Below, piece after piece: positions 8,748 through 18,328 of a stretch of 64,000 bases of DNA (position 1 is the first letter of the stretch; each line of letters starts with the position of its first letter). Below the pieces are notes generated by a model that was not told where the DNA came from, searched no databases, and worked only from the letters and a program-made list of their open reading frames with translations. The translations under genes were made by a program, and so were the position numbers. The stretch lies in NCBI RefSeq assembly GCF_009176305.1, contig NZ_BLAJ01000005.1, positions 310,001 to 374,000 on the forward strand, read 5' to 3'. Source of the DNA: Martinezella dioscoreae (GTDB lineage: Bacteria > Pseudomonadota > Alphaproteobacteria > Rhizobiales > Rhizobiaceae).

Positions 8748-11657
8748 ATGGCAGACAAAATGCTTATCGATGCGTCTCACGAGGAAGAGACGCGCGTCGT
8801 TGTCGTTCGCGGGAACCGCATAGAAGAGTTTGACTTCGAGTCACAGCACAAGAAGCAAATTCGCGGCAACATCTATCTTGCAAAAGTAACGCGGGTAGAA
8901 CCTTCGCTTCAGGCCGCCTTCGTTGACTACGGCGGCAACCGGCACGGCTTTCTGGCCTTTGCCGAAATCCATCCCGATTACTACCAGATCCCGCTCGCCG
9001 ATCGTCAGGCGCTGCTGAAGGCCGAGGCCGAGGAGCATCGCCGCGACGATGATGTCGAGCATGTCGAGACAGCGCTCGATCTTTCGCAGCAGGAACAGCC
9101 CGATATCGGCATCGTGGCGAAGGAAGGCGAAGAAGCCGAGGTGCCGGCTGCGATCGGCGAAGAGGCCCCTGCCGCAGAGGCAGCCGCGGCCGCCGAAGAA
9201 GCAGCTCCGGCCAAGAAGGCAAAGCCGCGCCGCAGCCGCAAGAAGGCAGTAGCGGACGCGCCCGCCGAAGAGACGCCAACTCCCGAAGCTACGGCTGCCG
9301 TCGATGCGCCGAGCGAGGAAGAGGAAGGACCGTCCGGCGAAATGGCTGCAATGGTCGAAACCGATTCGATCTCAGAAGACGTCACGACCTCCAAGCGCCG
9401 CCACGATGACGACGATGATGATGACGATCATGACCACGAAGAGGAAGTGATCGAATCCGTCGGCGCCGAAGACGCGATGGAAGAAGTTCCCGATCGCGCC
9501 CAGCGCAAGCCGCGCAAGCAATACCGCATCCAGGAAGTCATCAAGCGCCGCCAGATCCTGCTGGTGCAGGTGGCCAAGGAAGAGCGCGGCAACAAGGGTG
9601 CGGCGCTGACCACCTATCTCTCGCTCGCAGGCCGTTATTCGGTTCTTATGCCGAACACGGCACGCGGCGGCGGTATCTCCCGCAAGATCACCAATCCGCA
9701 GGACCGCAAGCGCCTGAAGGAAATCGCCAAGATGCTCGAAGTGCCGCAGGGCATGGGCGTCATCCTGCGTACTGCCGGTGCCAACCGCACCAAGGTCGAG
9801 GTCAAGCGCGATTTCGAATATCTGATGCGCCTTTGGGAAAACGTCCGCACGCTGACGCTGGCTTCGACTGCGCCGTGCCTCGTCTACGAAGAAGGCAGCC
9901 TGATCAAGCGCTCGATCCGCGACCTCTACAACAAGGATATCGGCGAGATCATCGTTGCCGGCGAAGAAGGCTATCGTGAAGCGAAAGACTTCATGAAGAT
10001 GCTGATGCCGAGCCACGCCAAGGTGGTTCAGCCCTATCGCGACATCCATCCGATCTTCTCGCGCTCCGGCATCGAGGCACAACTGGACCGCATGCTGCAG
10101 CCGCAGGTGACATTGCGTTCTGGCGGCTATCTGATCATGAACCAGACGGAGGCGCTGGTCTCGATCGACGTCAACTCCGGCCGTTCGACCAGGGAACATT
10201 CGATCGAGGACACCGCGCTCCAGACGAACCTTGAAGCCGCCGAGGAAATCGCGCGCCAGCTGCGCCTGCGCGACCTTGCCGGCCTGATCGTCATCGACTT
10301 CATCGACATGGAAGAGAAGCGCAACAACCGCGCGGTCGAGAAGAAGCTGAAGGAATGCCTGAAGAACGATCGCGCCCGCATTCAGGTCGGCCGCATCTCG
10401 CATTTCGGTCTTCTGGAAATGTCGCGCCAGCGCATCCGGGCCTCGGTTCTGGAAAGCACGACGCAGATCTGCTCGCATTGCGGCGGCACCGGTCACGTGC
10501 GCTCGCAGTCTTCCGTTGCCCTGCATGTCCTGCGCGGCATCGAGGAATATCTGCTCAAGAACACGACGCACGACATCACCGTGCGCACGACGCCGGACAT
10601 TGCGCTCTATCTGCTCAACCACAAGCGGCAGACGATCATCGATTATGAAAGCCGCTTCGGCGTCGCGATCGTCATCGATGCCGACAATGCCGTCGGCACA
10701 CAGCATTTCGCGATCGACCGCGGGGAGCCGGTCGCCAATCCGGTGAAGATCGAAAGCCTGTTCAACTTCGCAGCCATCCCGGACGACGATGACGACGATA
10801 TCGTCATCGAAACGGACGAGGAGGAAGACGAAGAGCTGGAAGAAAAAGCTGCGAGCACCGAGCAGCAGCCATCGGCTCGCTCCGAAGGCAATGACGGCAA
10901 CCGCAAGCGCAAGCGTCGCCGCCGGCGCCGCGGCCGTGGCAACGATACCCAAGCCGCTCAGGCTTCCGAGGCAGGCTCAGCGGCCAGTGTCGCTGAGGAT
11001 GCGGACGGCGAAGAAGGTGACGACGACGAAGCTGATGTTGGTGCGGAAAACACCGCATCCACCGGCAGTGACGATGACACACAGCAGAAGCGCAAGCGCC
11101 GTCGTCGCGGCAAGCGTGGTGGCCGACGCAATCGTGAAAACGAAGGCAACGAACAGGCTGCAGCAGGCGAGGAAGCCGGTTCCGGCGAAGTTGATGAGAA
11201 CGATGCAGAAGAGGGTGGCGACGCAACCGTAACGGTGGCCGAGATCGCGGTTGCCGAAGGCGAAGCCGCCGTCGAGGCGCAGCCCGCCATGGCAGCGGTC
11301 GAAACGGCAGCCGTCGTTACCGAAGACGTCAAGCCTGCCAAGGGCCGCGGTCGCCGCAAGGCGAAGGCTGTCGAGGCATCGCCGGTCGAGACGCCCACTG
11401 TCGAGGAAGCGCCCACAGCGGATGTCGAAATCGAGGCTGTTGCCGAGATCGCCGAAGTTATGGACAATTCGGCAGACACGGCGGCGCCCGAAGCGTCTGA
11501 GGATGCAGCCAAACCGGCCCGCGCCAACCGCGAATCCAACGTTTCCTCCTCTGCTCCGGTGGTGAAATCCACCCGCGCTAACGAAGGTAGCGAGAGCGAC
11601 GGAGAGCCGACCAAGCCGAAGAAAGCTGGCTGGTGGCAACGCCGCGGCTTCTTCTAA
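8748..11657 (+). CDS. rne: Ribonuclease E
   Basis: This encodes 969 residues from the ATG at 8748 (MADKMLIDASHEE), with GAGGAG about 10 bases upstream. It is the main endoribonuclease of mRNA decay and rRNA/tRNA maturation. The N-terminal S1 domain starts near residue 35. It is split by a roughly 180-residue Ala/Glu/Lys-rich and poly-Asp insert (about 85-260), as is usual in alphaproteobacteria. Catalytic-site motifs are SIDVNSGRST and VIDFIDM. The zinc-link is CSHCGGTGH. The C-terminal third is low-complexity, acidic with runs such as RKRKRRRRRRGRG, the expected RNA-binding and degradosome scaffold. It ends with KKAGWWQRRGFF, a conserved-looking aromatic tail. Confidence 0.97.
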   Translation: MADKMLIDASHEEETRVVVVRGNRIEEFDFESQHKKQIRGNIYLAKVTRVEPSLQAAFVDYGGNRHGFLAFAEIHPDYYQIPLADRQALLKAEAEEHRRDDDVEHVETALDLSQQEQPDIGIVAKEGEEAEVPAAIGEEAPAAEAAAAAEEAAPAKKAKPRRSRKKAVADAPAEETPTPEATAAVDAPSEEEEGPSGEMAAMVETDSISEDVTTSKRRHDDDDDDDDHDHEEEVIESVGAEDAMEEVPDRAQRKPRKQYRIQEVIKRRQILLVQVAKEERGNKGAALTTYLSLAGRYSVLMPNTARGGGISRKITNPQDRKRLKEIAKMLEVPQGMGVILRTAGANRTKVEVKRDFEYLMRLWENVRTLTLASTAPCLVYEEGSLIKRSIRDLYNKDIGEIIVAGEEGYREAKDFMKMLMPSHAKVVQPYRDIHPIFSRSGIEAQLDRMLQPQVTLRSGGYLIMNQTEALVSIDVNSGRSTREHSIEDTALQTNLEAAEEIARQLRLRDLAGLIVIDFIDMEEKRNNRAVEKKLKECLKNDRARIQVGRISHFGLLEMSRQRIRASVLESTTQICSHCGGTGHVRSQSSVALHVLRGIEEYLLKNTTHDITVRTTPDIALYLLNHKRQTIIDYESRFGVAIVIDADNAVGTQHFAIDRGEPVANPVKIESLFNFAAIPDDDDDDIVIETDEEEDEELEEKAASTEQQPSARSEGNDGNRKRKRRRRRRGRGNDTQAAQASEAGSAASVAEDADGEEGDDDEADVGAENTASTGSDDDTQQKRKRRRRGKRGGRRNRENEGNEQAAAGEEAGSGEVDENDAEEGGDATVTVAEIAVAEGEAAVEAQPAMAAVETAAVVTEDVKPAKGRGRRKAKAVEASPVETPTVEEAPTADVEIEAVAEIAEVMDNSADTAAPEASEDAAKPARANRESNVSSSAPVVKSTRANEGSESDGEPTKPKKAGWWQRRGFF

Positions 11658-11778
11658 GAAGATCAATTCGTGATGAACTTAAAATCCGGCTGTGGCAACG
11701 CGGCCGAATTTTTCGTTTCCGTTGCGCGATTTATTCGTCATTCACGCTGCATAAGAAGCCAAAGCGCAGCGGTTCCAC

Positions 11779-11802
11779 GCTTGCGAAAATGCTTCCGCAA
11801 GC
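11779..11802. other. Short hairpin in the rne/aminotransferase convergent gap
   Basis: GCTTGCG and CGCAAGC form a 7-base-pair stem around a 10-base loop between the convergent rne (stop at 11657) and aminotransferase (stop at 11828) genes. There is no T-tract on either side, so it is at best a weak terminator or an mRNA 3'-end stabiliser. Confidence 0.3.
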
Positions 11803-11827
11803 TCGCGCAAACCATTGATTGCGGATT

Positions 11828-12985
11828 CTATTTCAGCCAAGCGGCCATACGTTCGATGGCTTCCTCGATCTCGGCATTCGAGCCGGCATAGGAGAAACGC
11901 ATCGCGCGATGTCCTTCCACAGGATCGAAATCGAGGCCGGGCGTGGCGGCGACGTTGATTTCGGCCAGCATCTTTTGCGCAAAGACCATGCTGTCGTTCG
12001 TGAAGCCGCTGACATCGACATAGGCGTAGAAAGCGCCATCCATCGGCGAGGCAATACGGAAGCCGATTTCCGGCAGCCGACGCATGAGGAAATCGCGGTT
12101 GCGGCCGTAGCTCTCGCGATAGACATCCAGTTCCGCGCCTGCGTCGAGTGCCGCTTCGGCGGCAATCTGCGACAGTTCCGGCGCGGAAATGTAAAGGCTC
12201 TGGGCCACGCGCTCGACGGGACGAACGAGCCGTTCCGGTAAGACCATCCAGCCAATACGCCAGCCGGTCATGCAGTAATATTTCGAGAAGGAATTGATGA
12301 CAATCGCCTCGTCCGTCAGCTCCAGCGCACTCGTCTCCTCACCGACGAAAGTCAGCCCGTGGTAGATCTCGTCGGAGATGAAGGCGATGGAACGATCCGC
12401 GCAATAATCAGCCAGCGCCTTCAAGGCCGCCCTGCCCGTCACCGTGCCTGTGGGATTGGCGGGGCTTGCTAGCAGCACGCCCTTCAGGCGCTTGCCGCTT
12501 GCCGCCTGCACTGCCTCGAGGCTCTCGGGCGTTAACGTAAACTCCGTCTCCTCTGTGACCGGCACCTCGACGACATCGAGACCGAGTGCGGCGAGGATAT
12601 TGCGATAGGCCGGATAGCCCGGCCGTGCGATGGCAACGCTATCGCCGGCATCGAACAGAGTCAGAAAGGCAAGATTAAAGCCCGCCGACGATCCGGTCGT
12701 GATCGCAATGCGCTTCGGATCGATGCTGAGGTCGTGGCGTACCTGGTAATGGGCGGAAAGCGCCTGCCGCAGGGCTAGAGTGCCGAGCGCATCCGTATAA
12801 CCGATCCGGCCATGGCCAAGAGCTACGCGCGCCGCCTCCAACGCCGCTTGGGGCGCGGGATGCGAGGGCTGTCCAACCGCCATGGAAATGACGGAATGTC
12901 CTGCCTGGCGACGCCGTGTCGCTTCCGCCAGCACATCCATGGCATGAAAGGGTTCAACATCGCTGCGCTTGGATAGGGAAAACAA
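11828..12985 (-). CDS. Class I/II pyridoxal-phosphate aminotransferase
   Basis: This encodes about 385 residues. Only TTG starts are available. The one at 12985 (giving MFSLSKRSDVEPF) has GAGAGAG 8 bases upstream. A TTG at 13015 would add 10 residues. Fold-type-I features are clear: the cofactor-binding GSSAGFNLAF, ASPANPTGT, the ISDEIYHGL aspartate/tyrosine motif, and the Schiff-base lysine in NSFSKYYCMTGWRIGW. The C-terminal arginine that binds the carboxylate is in AMRFSYA. Substrate cannot be read from sequence. An aspartate- or aromatic-type enzyme is plausible. It is divergent from the DsbA-like gene. Confidence 0.88.
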   Translation of the reverse strand: MFSLSKRSDVEPFHAMDVLAEATRRRQAGHSVISMAVGQPSHPAPQAALEAARVALGHGRIGYTDALGTLALRQALSAHYQVRHDLSIDPKRIAITTGSSAGFNLAFLTLFDAGDSVAIARPGYPAYRNILAALGLDVVEVPVTEETEFTLTPESLEAVQAASGKRLKGVLLASPANPTGTVTGRAALKALADYCADRSIAFISDEIYHGLTFVGEETSALELTDEAIVINSFSKYYCMTGWRIGWMVLPERLVRPVERVAQSLYISAPELSQIAAEAALDAGAELDVYRESYGRNRDFLMRRLPEIGFRIASPMDGAFYAYVDVSGFTNDSMVFAQKMLAEINVAATPGLDFDPVEGHRAMRFSYAGSNAEIEEAIERMAAWLK

Positions 12986-13197
12986 GGTCAATTCTCTCTC
13001 GGATCGGATTGGCAAGCGACATTTGCCGCAATATCGGCGCGTTCACAATCCTGCGATTGCGGCTTTGTCGTGAAAATTCCTGTTTCTGGAAGTAAGGACG
13101 CACCGTAAATTGTCGATGCTTATTTGCGGATGTTAACCCGACGATGTTATTGCGCATCCGAGAATGACGTCTCCGCCCAGATCCAAACGAGGACCCC

Positions 13198-13965
13198 ATG
13201 ACCTTTTCTCTCAAAAGCCTGCTGACGGTTTCGGCGATTGCCCTGACAGCGTCCTTCGCCACGATCCAGCCGGCCGCCGCGCTGGACGACCAGCAGAAGA
13301 AGGAAATCGGGGATTTCATCAAGGAATATCTCGTCGAGCACCCGGAGGTATTGCTGGATGCACAGGCCGCACTCGAAAAGAAACAGGATGAAGCCCGCAT
13401 TGCGCAGTCGGCCCAGGTGATCACCCAGAACAAGGATGCGATCTTCAACTCCAAGGATGACGTGGCCATCGGCAATCCGAAGGGCGATATCACCGTCGTC
13501 GAGTTCTTCGACTATAACTGCACCTATTGCCGCCATGCGCTCGGCGATATGGACAAACTTCTGCAGCAGGACAAGAATGTTCGTTTCGTGCTGAAGGAAT
13601 TCCCGATCCTCGGTCAGGATTCAGTTGCCGCTTCCCGGGTCTCCAGCGCGTTCCGCCTGCTCGCGCCGGAAAAATATGCCGAGTTCCATCACAAGCTGCT
13701 GGGCAGCGACGGCCGCGCCTCCGAAGACACCGCCATCGATGTCGCCACCTCGCTCGGTGTCAGCGAAGCGGCCATCCGCGCCGAAATGGCAAAAGCGCCG
13801 AACACTGACATGATCAAGGCGACCTATCAGATTGCCTCCGATCTCAACGTGACGGGCACGCCGGCCTATGTCATCGGCAACGAGATGGTTTCGGGCGCGA
13901 TCGGCCTCGATGCTATCAAGGAAAAGATTGCCAACGTTCGCAGCTGCGGCAAGACGAGCTGCTGA
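13198..13965 (+). CDS. Exported DsbA-family thiol-disulfide protein with ScsC-like N-terminal stalk
   Basis: This encodes 255 residues. A signal peptide ends near PAAALDD. Residues about 30-75 are a helical segment (EIGDFIKEYLVEHPEVL) resembling the ScsC/BdbD N-terminal stalk. In ScsC that stalk trimerises the protein into a disulfide isomerase. The thioredoxin-fold domain has active site CTYC (FDYNCTYCRHAL, about 105-116) and the cis-proline loop TGTPAYVIG. Two more cysteines sit near the C-terminus (RSCGKTSC). Isomerase versus oxidase activity depends on oligomeric state, which sequence cannot settle. A GAGGA site precedes the ATG and a terminator follows. Confidence 0.88.
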   Translation: MTFSLKSLLTVSAIALTASFATIQPAAALDDQQKKEIGDFIKEYLVEHPEVLLDAQAALEKKQDEARIAQSAQVITQNKDAIFNSKDDVAIGNPKGDITVVEFFDYNCTYCRHALGDMDKLLQQDKNVRFVLKEFPILGQDSVAASRVSSAFRLLAPEKYAEFHHKLLGSDGRASEDTAIDVATSLGVSEAAIRAEMAKAPNTDMIKATYQIASDLNVTGTPAYVIGNEMVSGAIGLDAIKEKIANVRSCGKTSC

Positions 13966-13986
13966 ACGGCGCAAAAGCCTACTCTC

Positions 13987-14021
13987 AAAAGCGGATAAGT
14001 AAGTGGCCTATTCGCTTTTTT
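13987..14021 (+). terminator. Rho-independent terminator after the DsbA-like gene
   Basis: AAAAGCGGATA (13987-13997) pairs with TATTCGCTTTT (14009-14019), with one G-T pair. The stem is followed by further T residues to 14021. It lies 21 bases after the DsbA-like stop codon. Confidence 0.75.
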
Positions 14022-14173
14022 AAGAGCTTCGGAACGGCGCCGCGACGCAGCATGGCGCAAAAATGCCAAAATCGCGGCGTTTCCACACCTAGAGGCACGC
14101 AACCTTCGTGCCAGGGCTTTCCTACAGAGCCTTGGGAGTCTATAGGTTGCGCTGCACTTTGACGGAACCTCTA

Positions 14174-14611
14174 ATGGCGCAAACTATTTTCGTCCTGAAC
14201 GGACCCAATTTGAACGCTCTCGGCAAGCGCGAGCCGGGCATCTATGGCGGCAAGACGCTCAAGGATATCGAAGCCGACTGCAAGGCCGCAGGTGAAAGCC
14301 TGGGCTTCATCGTCGATTTCCGCCAGAGCAATCACGAAGGTGTGCTGGTCGACTGGATGCACGAAGCCGGTGACAAGGCCGCCGGTGTCGCGATCAATCC
14401 CGGTGCCTACGGTCATACGTCCATCGCGCTGCATGACGCGATCCGCGCCATTTCCATTCCCGTCGTGGAGGTACATATCTCCAATATCCACGCACGCGAA
14501 GAATTCCGGCACAAATCGATGATTGCGCCCGCAGCAAAGGGCATGATCTGCGGTTTCGGACCTCATAGCTACATCCTGGCGCTTCAAGCGCTGAAATCCA
14601 TCACCCAATAA
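14174..14611 (+). CDS. aroQ: 3-dehydroquinate dehydratase, type II
   Basis: This encodes 145 residues from the ATG at 14174 (MAQTIFVLNGPNLN). It dehydrates 3-dehydroquinate in the shikimate pathway. Type II hallmarks are LNGPNLNALGKREPGIYG with the catalytic tyrosine, the arginine loop, INPGAYGHTSIAL and VEVHISNIHAREEFR with the catalytic histidine. Length is standard for the dodecameric enzyme. The stop lies 24 bases before accB, so it probably heads an aroQ-accB-accC-aat operon, an arrangement common in alphaproteobacteria. Confidence 0.95.
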   Translation: MAQTIFVLNGPNLNALGKREPGIYGGKTLKDIEADCKAAGESLGFIVDFRQSNHEGVLVDWMHEAGDKAAGVAINPGAYGHTSIALHDAIRAISIPVVEVHISNIHAREEFRHKSMIAPAAKGMICGFGPHSYILALQALKSITQ

Positions 14612-14635
14612 CAAAAATACAGGGCAAGAAATCCA

Positions 14636-15109
14636 ATGGCTGAAAAGAAATCGGGTATCGACCAGGCGCTGATTCGCGATCTCGCCAATATTCTCAACGA
14701 CACGGATCTCACCGAGATCGAAGTCGAGCAGGAAGATTTGCGCATCCGCGTGTCGCGCGCCGGCACGACGCAGTATGTTCAGGCGCCGATTGCCGCCCCG
14801 GCCGCTTACGCCGCTCCTGCTGCCGCGGCAGCAGCGCCGGCCGCCGCCGCTCCCGCCGGCAAGACCCGCAACCCCGACAATGTCGTCAGCGCGCCGATGG
14901 TCGGCACAGCCTATCTGGCGCCGGCTCCGGGCTCGGCTGCCTTCATCCAGGTCGGCGCATCCGTCAAGGAAGGTCAGACGCTGCTGATCATCGAAGCAAT
15001 GAAGACGATGAACCAGATCCCCGCTCCGAAATCCGGCACGGTGACTGAAATTCTCGTTCAGGACGGCCGTCCGGTCGAGTACGGCGAAGCCCTGGTCGTC
15101 ATCGAGTAA
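14636..15109 (+). CDS. accB: Acetyl-CoA carboxylase biotin carboxyl carrier protein
   Basis: This encodes 157 residues. It carries the biotin that shuttles carboxyl groups in fatty-acid synthesis. Residues about 1-45 form the helical N-terminal region. An Ala/Pro-rich linker (about 50-80) leads to the biotinyl domain, where biotin attaches to the lysine of EAMKTMN (about residue 123). A threonine replaces the usual second methionine after the lysine. It sits 10 bases before accC, its partner. Confidence 0.95.
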   Translation: MAEKKSGIDQALIRDLANILNDTDLTEIEVEQEDLRIRVSRAGTTQYVQAPIAAPAAYAAPAAAAAAPAAAAPAGKTRNPDNVVSAPMVGTAYLAPAPGSAAFIQVGASVKEGQTLLIIEAMKTMNQIPAPKSGTVTEILVQDGRPVEYGEALVVIE

Positions 15110-15119
15110 GGTCGGCCCG

Positions 15120-16472
15120 ATGCCCATGATTTCGAAGATTCTCATAGCCAATCGCGGAGAGATCGCTCTGCGCGTGCTGCGCGCCTGCAAGGAGCTCGGC
15201 ATTGCGAGCGTTGCGGTGCACTCCACGGCCGATGCCGATGCCATGCATGTACGGCTTGCGGATGAGAGCGTTTGCATCGGCCCGCCGCCGTCGCGCGAAA
15301 GCTATCTCAATATCCATCAGATCGTCGCCGCCTGCGAGATCACCGGCGCGGACGCCGTGCATCCCGGCTATGGGTTCCTGTCGGAAAATGCCAAGTTCGC
15401 CGATATTCTCGAGGCGCACGGCATTACCTTCATCGGTCCGACGGCGGAACATATCCGCATCATGGGCGACAAGATCACCGCCAAGACCACGGCGCAGCAA
15501 CTCGGCATTCCGGTCGTTCCCGGTTCCGATGGCGAAGTGAAGACCGAGGCGGATGCGCTGAAGACAGCGCGCGAGATCGGCTATCCGGTGCTAATCAAGG
15601 CAACTGCCGGCGGCGGCGGCCGCGGCATGAAGGTCGCCCGCACGGAAGAAGACCTGATCGAGGCCTGGTCGACGGCACGCACGGAAGCGGCAGCCGCCTT
15701 CGGCAACGAATCCGTCTATATGGAAAAGTATCTCGGCAAGCCGCGCCATATCGAAATCCAGGTTTTCGGTGACGGCGAAGGCAATGCGATCCATCTCGGC
15801 GAACGTGACTGCTCACTGCAGCGCCGCCACCAGAAGGTCTGGGAAGAGGCCAACTCCCCAGCCCTCAACGTCGAGCAGCGCATGAAGATCGGCCAGATCT
15901 GCGCCGACGCGATGAAGAAGCTGAAGTATCGCGGCGCCGGCACCATCGAATTCCTCTATGAGAACGGCGAGTTCTACTTCATCGAAATGAACACCCGTCT
16001 GCAAGTGGAGCATCCGGTCACGGAAGCCATCACCGGCATCGACCTCGTGCACGAGCAGATTCGCGTCGCTTCCGGCGGCGGTCTTTCGGTCACGCAGGAC
16101 GAGGTGCATTTCCAAGGCCATGCCATCGAATGCCGTATCAATGCCGAAGATGCCCGCACCTTCGTCCCCTCGCCCGGCACGATCACGCATTTCCATGCGC
16201 CCGGCGGCCTTGGCGTTCGTATCGATTCCGGTGCCTATCAGGGCTACAGGATCCCTCCCTACTACGACAGTCTGATCGGCAAGCTCATCGTACACGGGCG
16301 CACCCGCGTCGAATGCATGATGCGCCTGCGCCGTGCGCTTGACGAATTCGTTGTGGACGGCATCAAGACCACCCTGCCGCTCTTCCAGGATCTGGTTTCC
16401 AATCAGGATATCGCCAACGGCGATTACGATATCCATTGGCTGGAAAACTACCTGGCAAAAACATCGGCCTAG
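15120..16472 (+). CDS. accC: Acetyl-CoA carboxylase, biotin carboxylase subunit
   Basis: This encodes 450 residues. It carboxylates the biotin of AccB using ATP and bicarbonate. ATP-grasp features in order: ILIANRGEIALRVLRA, HPGYGFLSEN, the glycine-rich loop KATAGGGGRGMKV, ERDCSLQRRHQK and EMNTRLQVEHPVTE. Length is standard. A second in-frame ATG at 15126 is an alternative start. The gene lies between accB and aat with small gaps. Confidence 0.96.
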   Translation: MPMISKILIANRGEIALRVLRACKELGIASVAVHSTADADAMHVRLADESVCIGPPPSRESYLNIHQIVAACEITGADAVHPGYGFLSENAKFADILEAHGITFIGPTAEHIRIMGDKITAKTTAQQLGIPVVPGSDGEVKTEADALKTAREIGYPVLIKATAGGGGRGMKVARTEEDLIEAWSTARTEAAAAFGNESVYMEKYLGKPRHIEIQVFGDGEGNAIHLGERDCSLQRRHQKVWEEANSPALNVEQRMKIGQICADAMKKLKYRGAGTIEFLYENGEFYFIEMNTRLQVEHPVTEAITGIDLVHEQIRVASGGGLSVTQDEVHFQGHAIECRINAEDARTFVPSPGTITHFHAPGGLGVRIDSGAYQGYRIPPYYDSLIGKLIVHGRTRVECMMRLRRALDEFVVDGIKTTLPLFQDLVSNQDIANGDYDIHWLENYLAKTSA

Positions 16473-16475
16473 CCT

Positions 16476-17120
16476 GTGCCCGGAGCGCGCGGCAAACGTC
16501 CCGGCATTACCCCGGAGATTTTGCTGCGCGCCTATTCCATCGGGCTTTTTCCGATGGCTGAATCGGCAGACGATCCGGAGATCTTCTGGGTCGAGCCGGA
16601 ATTGCGAGGCATCATCCCTCTGGATACGTTTCACGTCTCCAAGAGCCTCGCCAAGAAGATCCGTCAACACCCTTTCGATATTCGCTTCGACACGGATTTC
16701 GAAGCGGTCATCGCCGCCTGCGCTGAAGAGACGAGCGATCGCCCCAGCACCTGGATCAACGACACGATCCGCACGCTTTATGCCACCCTGCATCATATCG
16801 GCCACGCCCATTCCGTGGAGGCCTGGGACGGCGACCGGCTGGTTGGCGGGCTCTATGGCGTTTCGCTGGGATCCGCCTTCTTTGGCGAAAGCATGTTTTC
16901 CCGTCGCACGGACGCCTCCAAGATCTGCCTCGTCTATCTGGTGGAGCGCCTGCGCGAACGCGGCTTCACCCTACTCGACACGCAATTCACCACCGAGCAC
17001 CTGAAGACATTCGGCGCCATCGACGTGCCTAAGGATGCCTATGCCAAGATGCTGGAGAAAGCGATGGAATCGCCCAATCTCAGCTTCTCCGATGGTGGAA
17101 ATCGGCCGGAAATGAATTGA
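16476..17120 (+). CDS. aat: Leucyl/phenylalanyl-tRNA-protein transferase
   Basis: This encodes 214 residues from a GTG at 16476, three bases after the accC stop. It transfers Leu or Phe to proteins with N-terminal Arg or Lys, marking them for ClpAP degradation (N-end rule). Family motifs are YSIGLFPMAE, WVEPELRGIIPLD, HSVEAWDGDRLVGGLYG, GSAFFGESMFS and LLDTQFTTEHL. Linkage to accBC is common in this lineage and does not imply a shared pathway. Confidence 0.95.
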   Translation: MPGARGKRPGITPEILLRAYSIGLFPMAESADDPEIFWVEPELRGIIPLDTFHVSKSLAKKIRQHPFDIRFDTDFEAVIAACAEETSDRPSTWINDTIRTLYATLHHIGHAHSVEAWDGDRLVGGLYGVSLGSAFFGESMFSRRTDASKICLVYLVERLRERGFTLLDTQFTTEHLKTFGAIDVPKDAYAKMLEKAMESPNLSFSDGGNRPEMN

Positions 17121-17169
17121 TTACGAAACGGATTGCCCTAAGTTCGGCACAACAGCCGAGGGTAGAATC

Positions 17170-18129
17170 GTGAAGAATCATATTGCAATTGCATTTCTCG
17201 CCGCGCTGACCATCGCGACGCAGACCAACGCCAAATCATTCCACGACATGTTCGGAGTCGAGCCGCCGGTAGGCGACGAAGGCGCCGTGCTTAAAACGCT
17301 GGATTTCCAGCAGGGCGCGATCAAGATCCCCACCGCCAATGCCACACTGACTGTCTCTGACCAGTTCTACTATCTCAATCCGCAGGATTCGAAGAAGGTG
17401 CTGGTTGAGCTCTGGGGCAATCCGGAAAGTTCGGTGGGTAATCCGCTCGGCATGATCTTCCCGGCCAAATATCCGCCGACCGACCCACATTCCTGGGGTT
17501 CCGTCATCGACTATGACGGCAGCGGCTATGTCTCCGATGAGGATGCAGCATCGACAGATTACGACGATCTTCTGAAGAAGATCCAGGACGCGATCAAGGA
17601 AGCGAATCCCGAACGTGAACAGCAGGGCTTCGACCCGATCACACTGGTCGGCTGGGCAGAACCGCCACATTACGATAAGGCGACCCATGCCCTCCACTGG
17701 GCGCGCGATCTGATTTTCGGCAAGGATCCCAATGCCGGTCACACGCTGAACTATTCCGTGCGCGTGTTGGGACGCGAGGGCGTCACCGAGCTCGATTTCG
17801 TCGCCGGACTGGATCAGCTGCAGGAAATCAACGCCGCTATCCCCAACGTCATCAACACCGTGCAATATGATAGCGGCAAGCGCTATGCCGATTTCACCAA
17901 TGGCGACAAGATCGCCGCCTATAGTATGGCGGGCATGATCGCTGCCGGTGCGGGCGTAAAGGTTGCGGCAAAGCTTGGCCTGCTTGCAGTCGTTCTCGGC
18001 TTCTTCAAGAGTTTTGGCGTCGCCCTTCTGGCATTGAAGAAAGGCCTCATCGTTGTGCTGGCGGGTGCCGTAGCGGCCGGCCGCAAGATCCTGAGTCTGT
18101 TCCGCCGCAAAGGAAATAGTGACGCCTGA
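17170..18129 (+). CDS. DUF2167 membrane protein
   Basis: This encodes 319 residues from a GTG at 17170. A signal peptide (IAIAFLAALTIATQTNAK) is followed by a large soluble part with the family-like stretch WGSVIDYDGSGYVSDEDA and HTLNYSVRVLGREGV. The C-terminus has two hydrophobic segments (about 255-300) ending in a basic tail. The topology suggests an exported domain anchored at its C-terminus. DUF2167 has no assigned function. Confidence 0.8.
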   Translation: MKNHIAIAFLAALTIATQTNAKSFHDMFGVEPPVGDEGAVLKTLDFQQGAIKIPTANATLTVSDQFYYLNPQDSKKVLVELWGNPESSVGNPLGMIFPAKYPPTDPHSWGSVIDYDGSGYVSDEDAASTDYDDLLKKIQDAIKEANPEREQQGFDPITLVGWAEPPHYDKATHALHWARDLIFGKDPNAGHTLNYSVRVLGREGVTELDFVAGLDQLQEINAAIPNVINTVQYDSGKRYADFTNGDKIAAYSMAGMIAAGAGVKVAAKLGLLAVVLGFFKSFGVALLALKKGLIVVLAGAVAAGRKILSLFRRKGNSDA

Positions 18130-18237
18130 AGCAATCCACGCCTGAAGTTTTTTACCACTTCAAATCCTGATTGTGGTCTGCTATCTCTGCAAGCGAAGAG
18201 CGTTGGTGCATAGAGGTTCCACTTTGCCGTCGTAAAT

Positions 18238-18328
18238 ACCGGTCTCATCCAAATCACCCAGTGCATCGGGACGGTTCAATGCCGTCCGACGCATATTCAT
18301 GTCCATCGGGTGATGGCCTGAGACCGGT
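18238..18328. repeat. 91-base nested palindromic element (rod-like hairpin)
   Basis: The arms ACCGGTCTCA (18238-18247) and TGAGACCGGT (18319-18328) are perfect 10-base inverted repeats. Inside them, ATCACCC (18253-18259) pairs with GGGTGAT (18308-18314). Inside those, GGACGG (18269-18274) pairs with CCGTCC (18282-18287) around a 7-base loop. The three stems nest, so either strand would fold into one long rod. It lies in a 337-base gap between DUF2167 and DUF1062 genes that otherwise shows nothing. It could be a RIME-like intergenic repeat or a structured leader RNA. I cannot tell which. Confidence 0.7.

Noticed and set aside
9372..10952. 526-codon minus-strand frame inside rne
   Set aside because: It arises from the biased codons of RNase E's repeats and conserved core.
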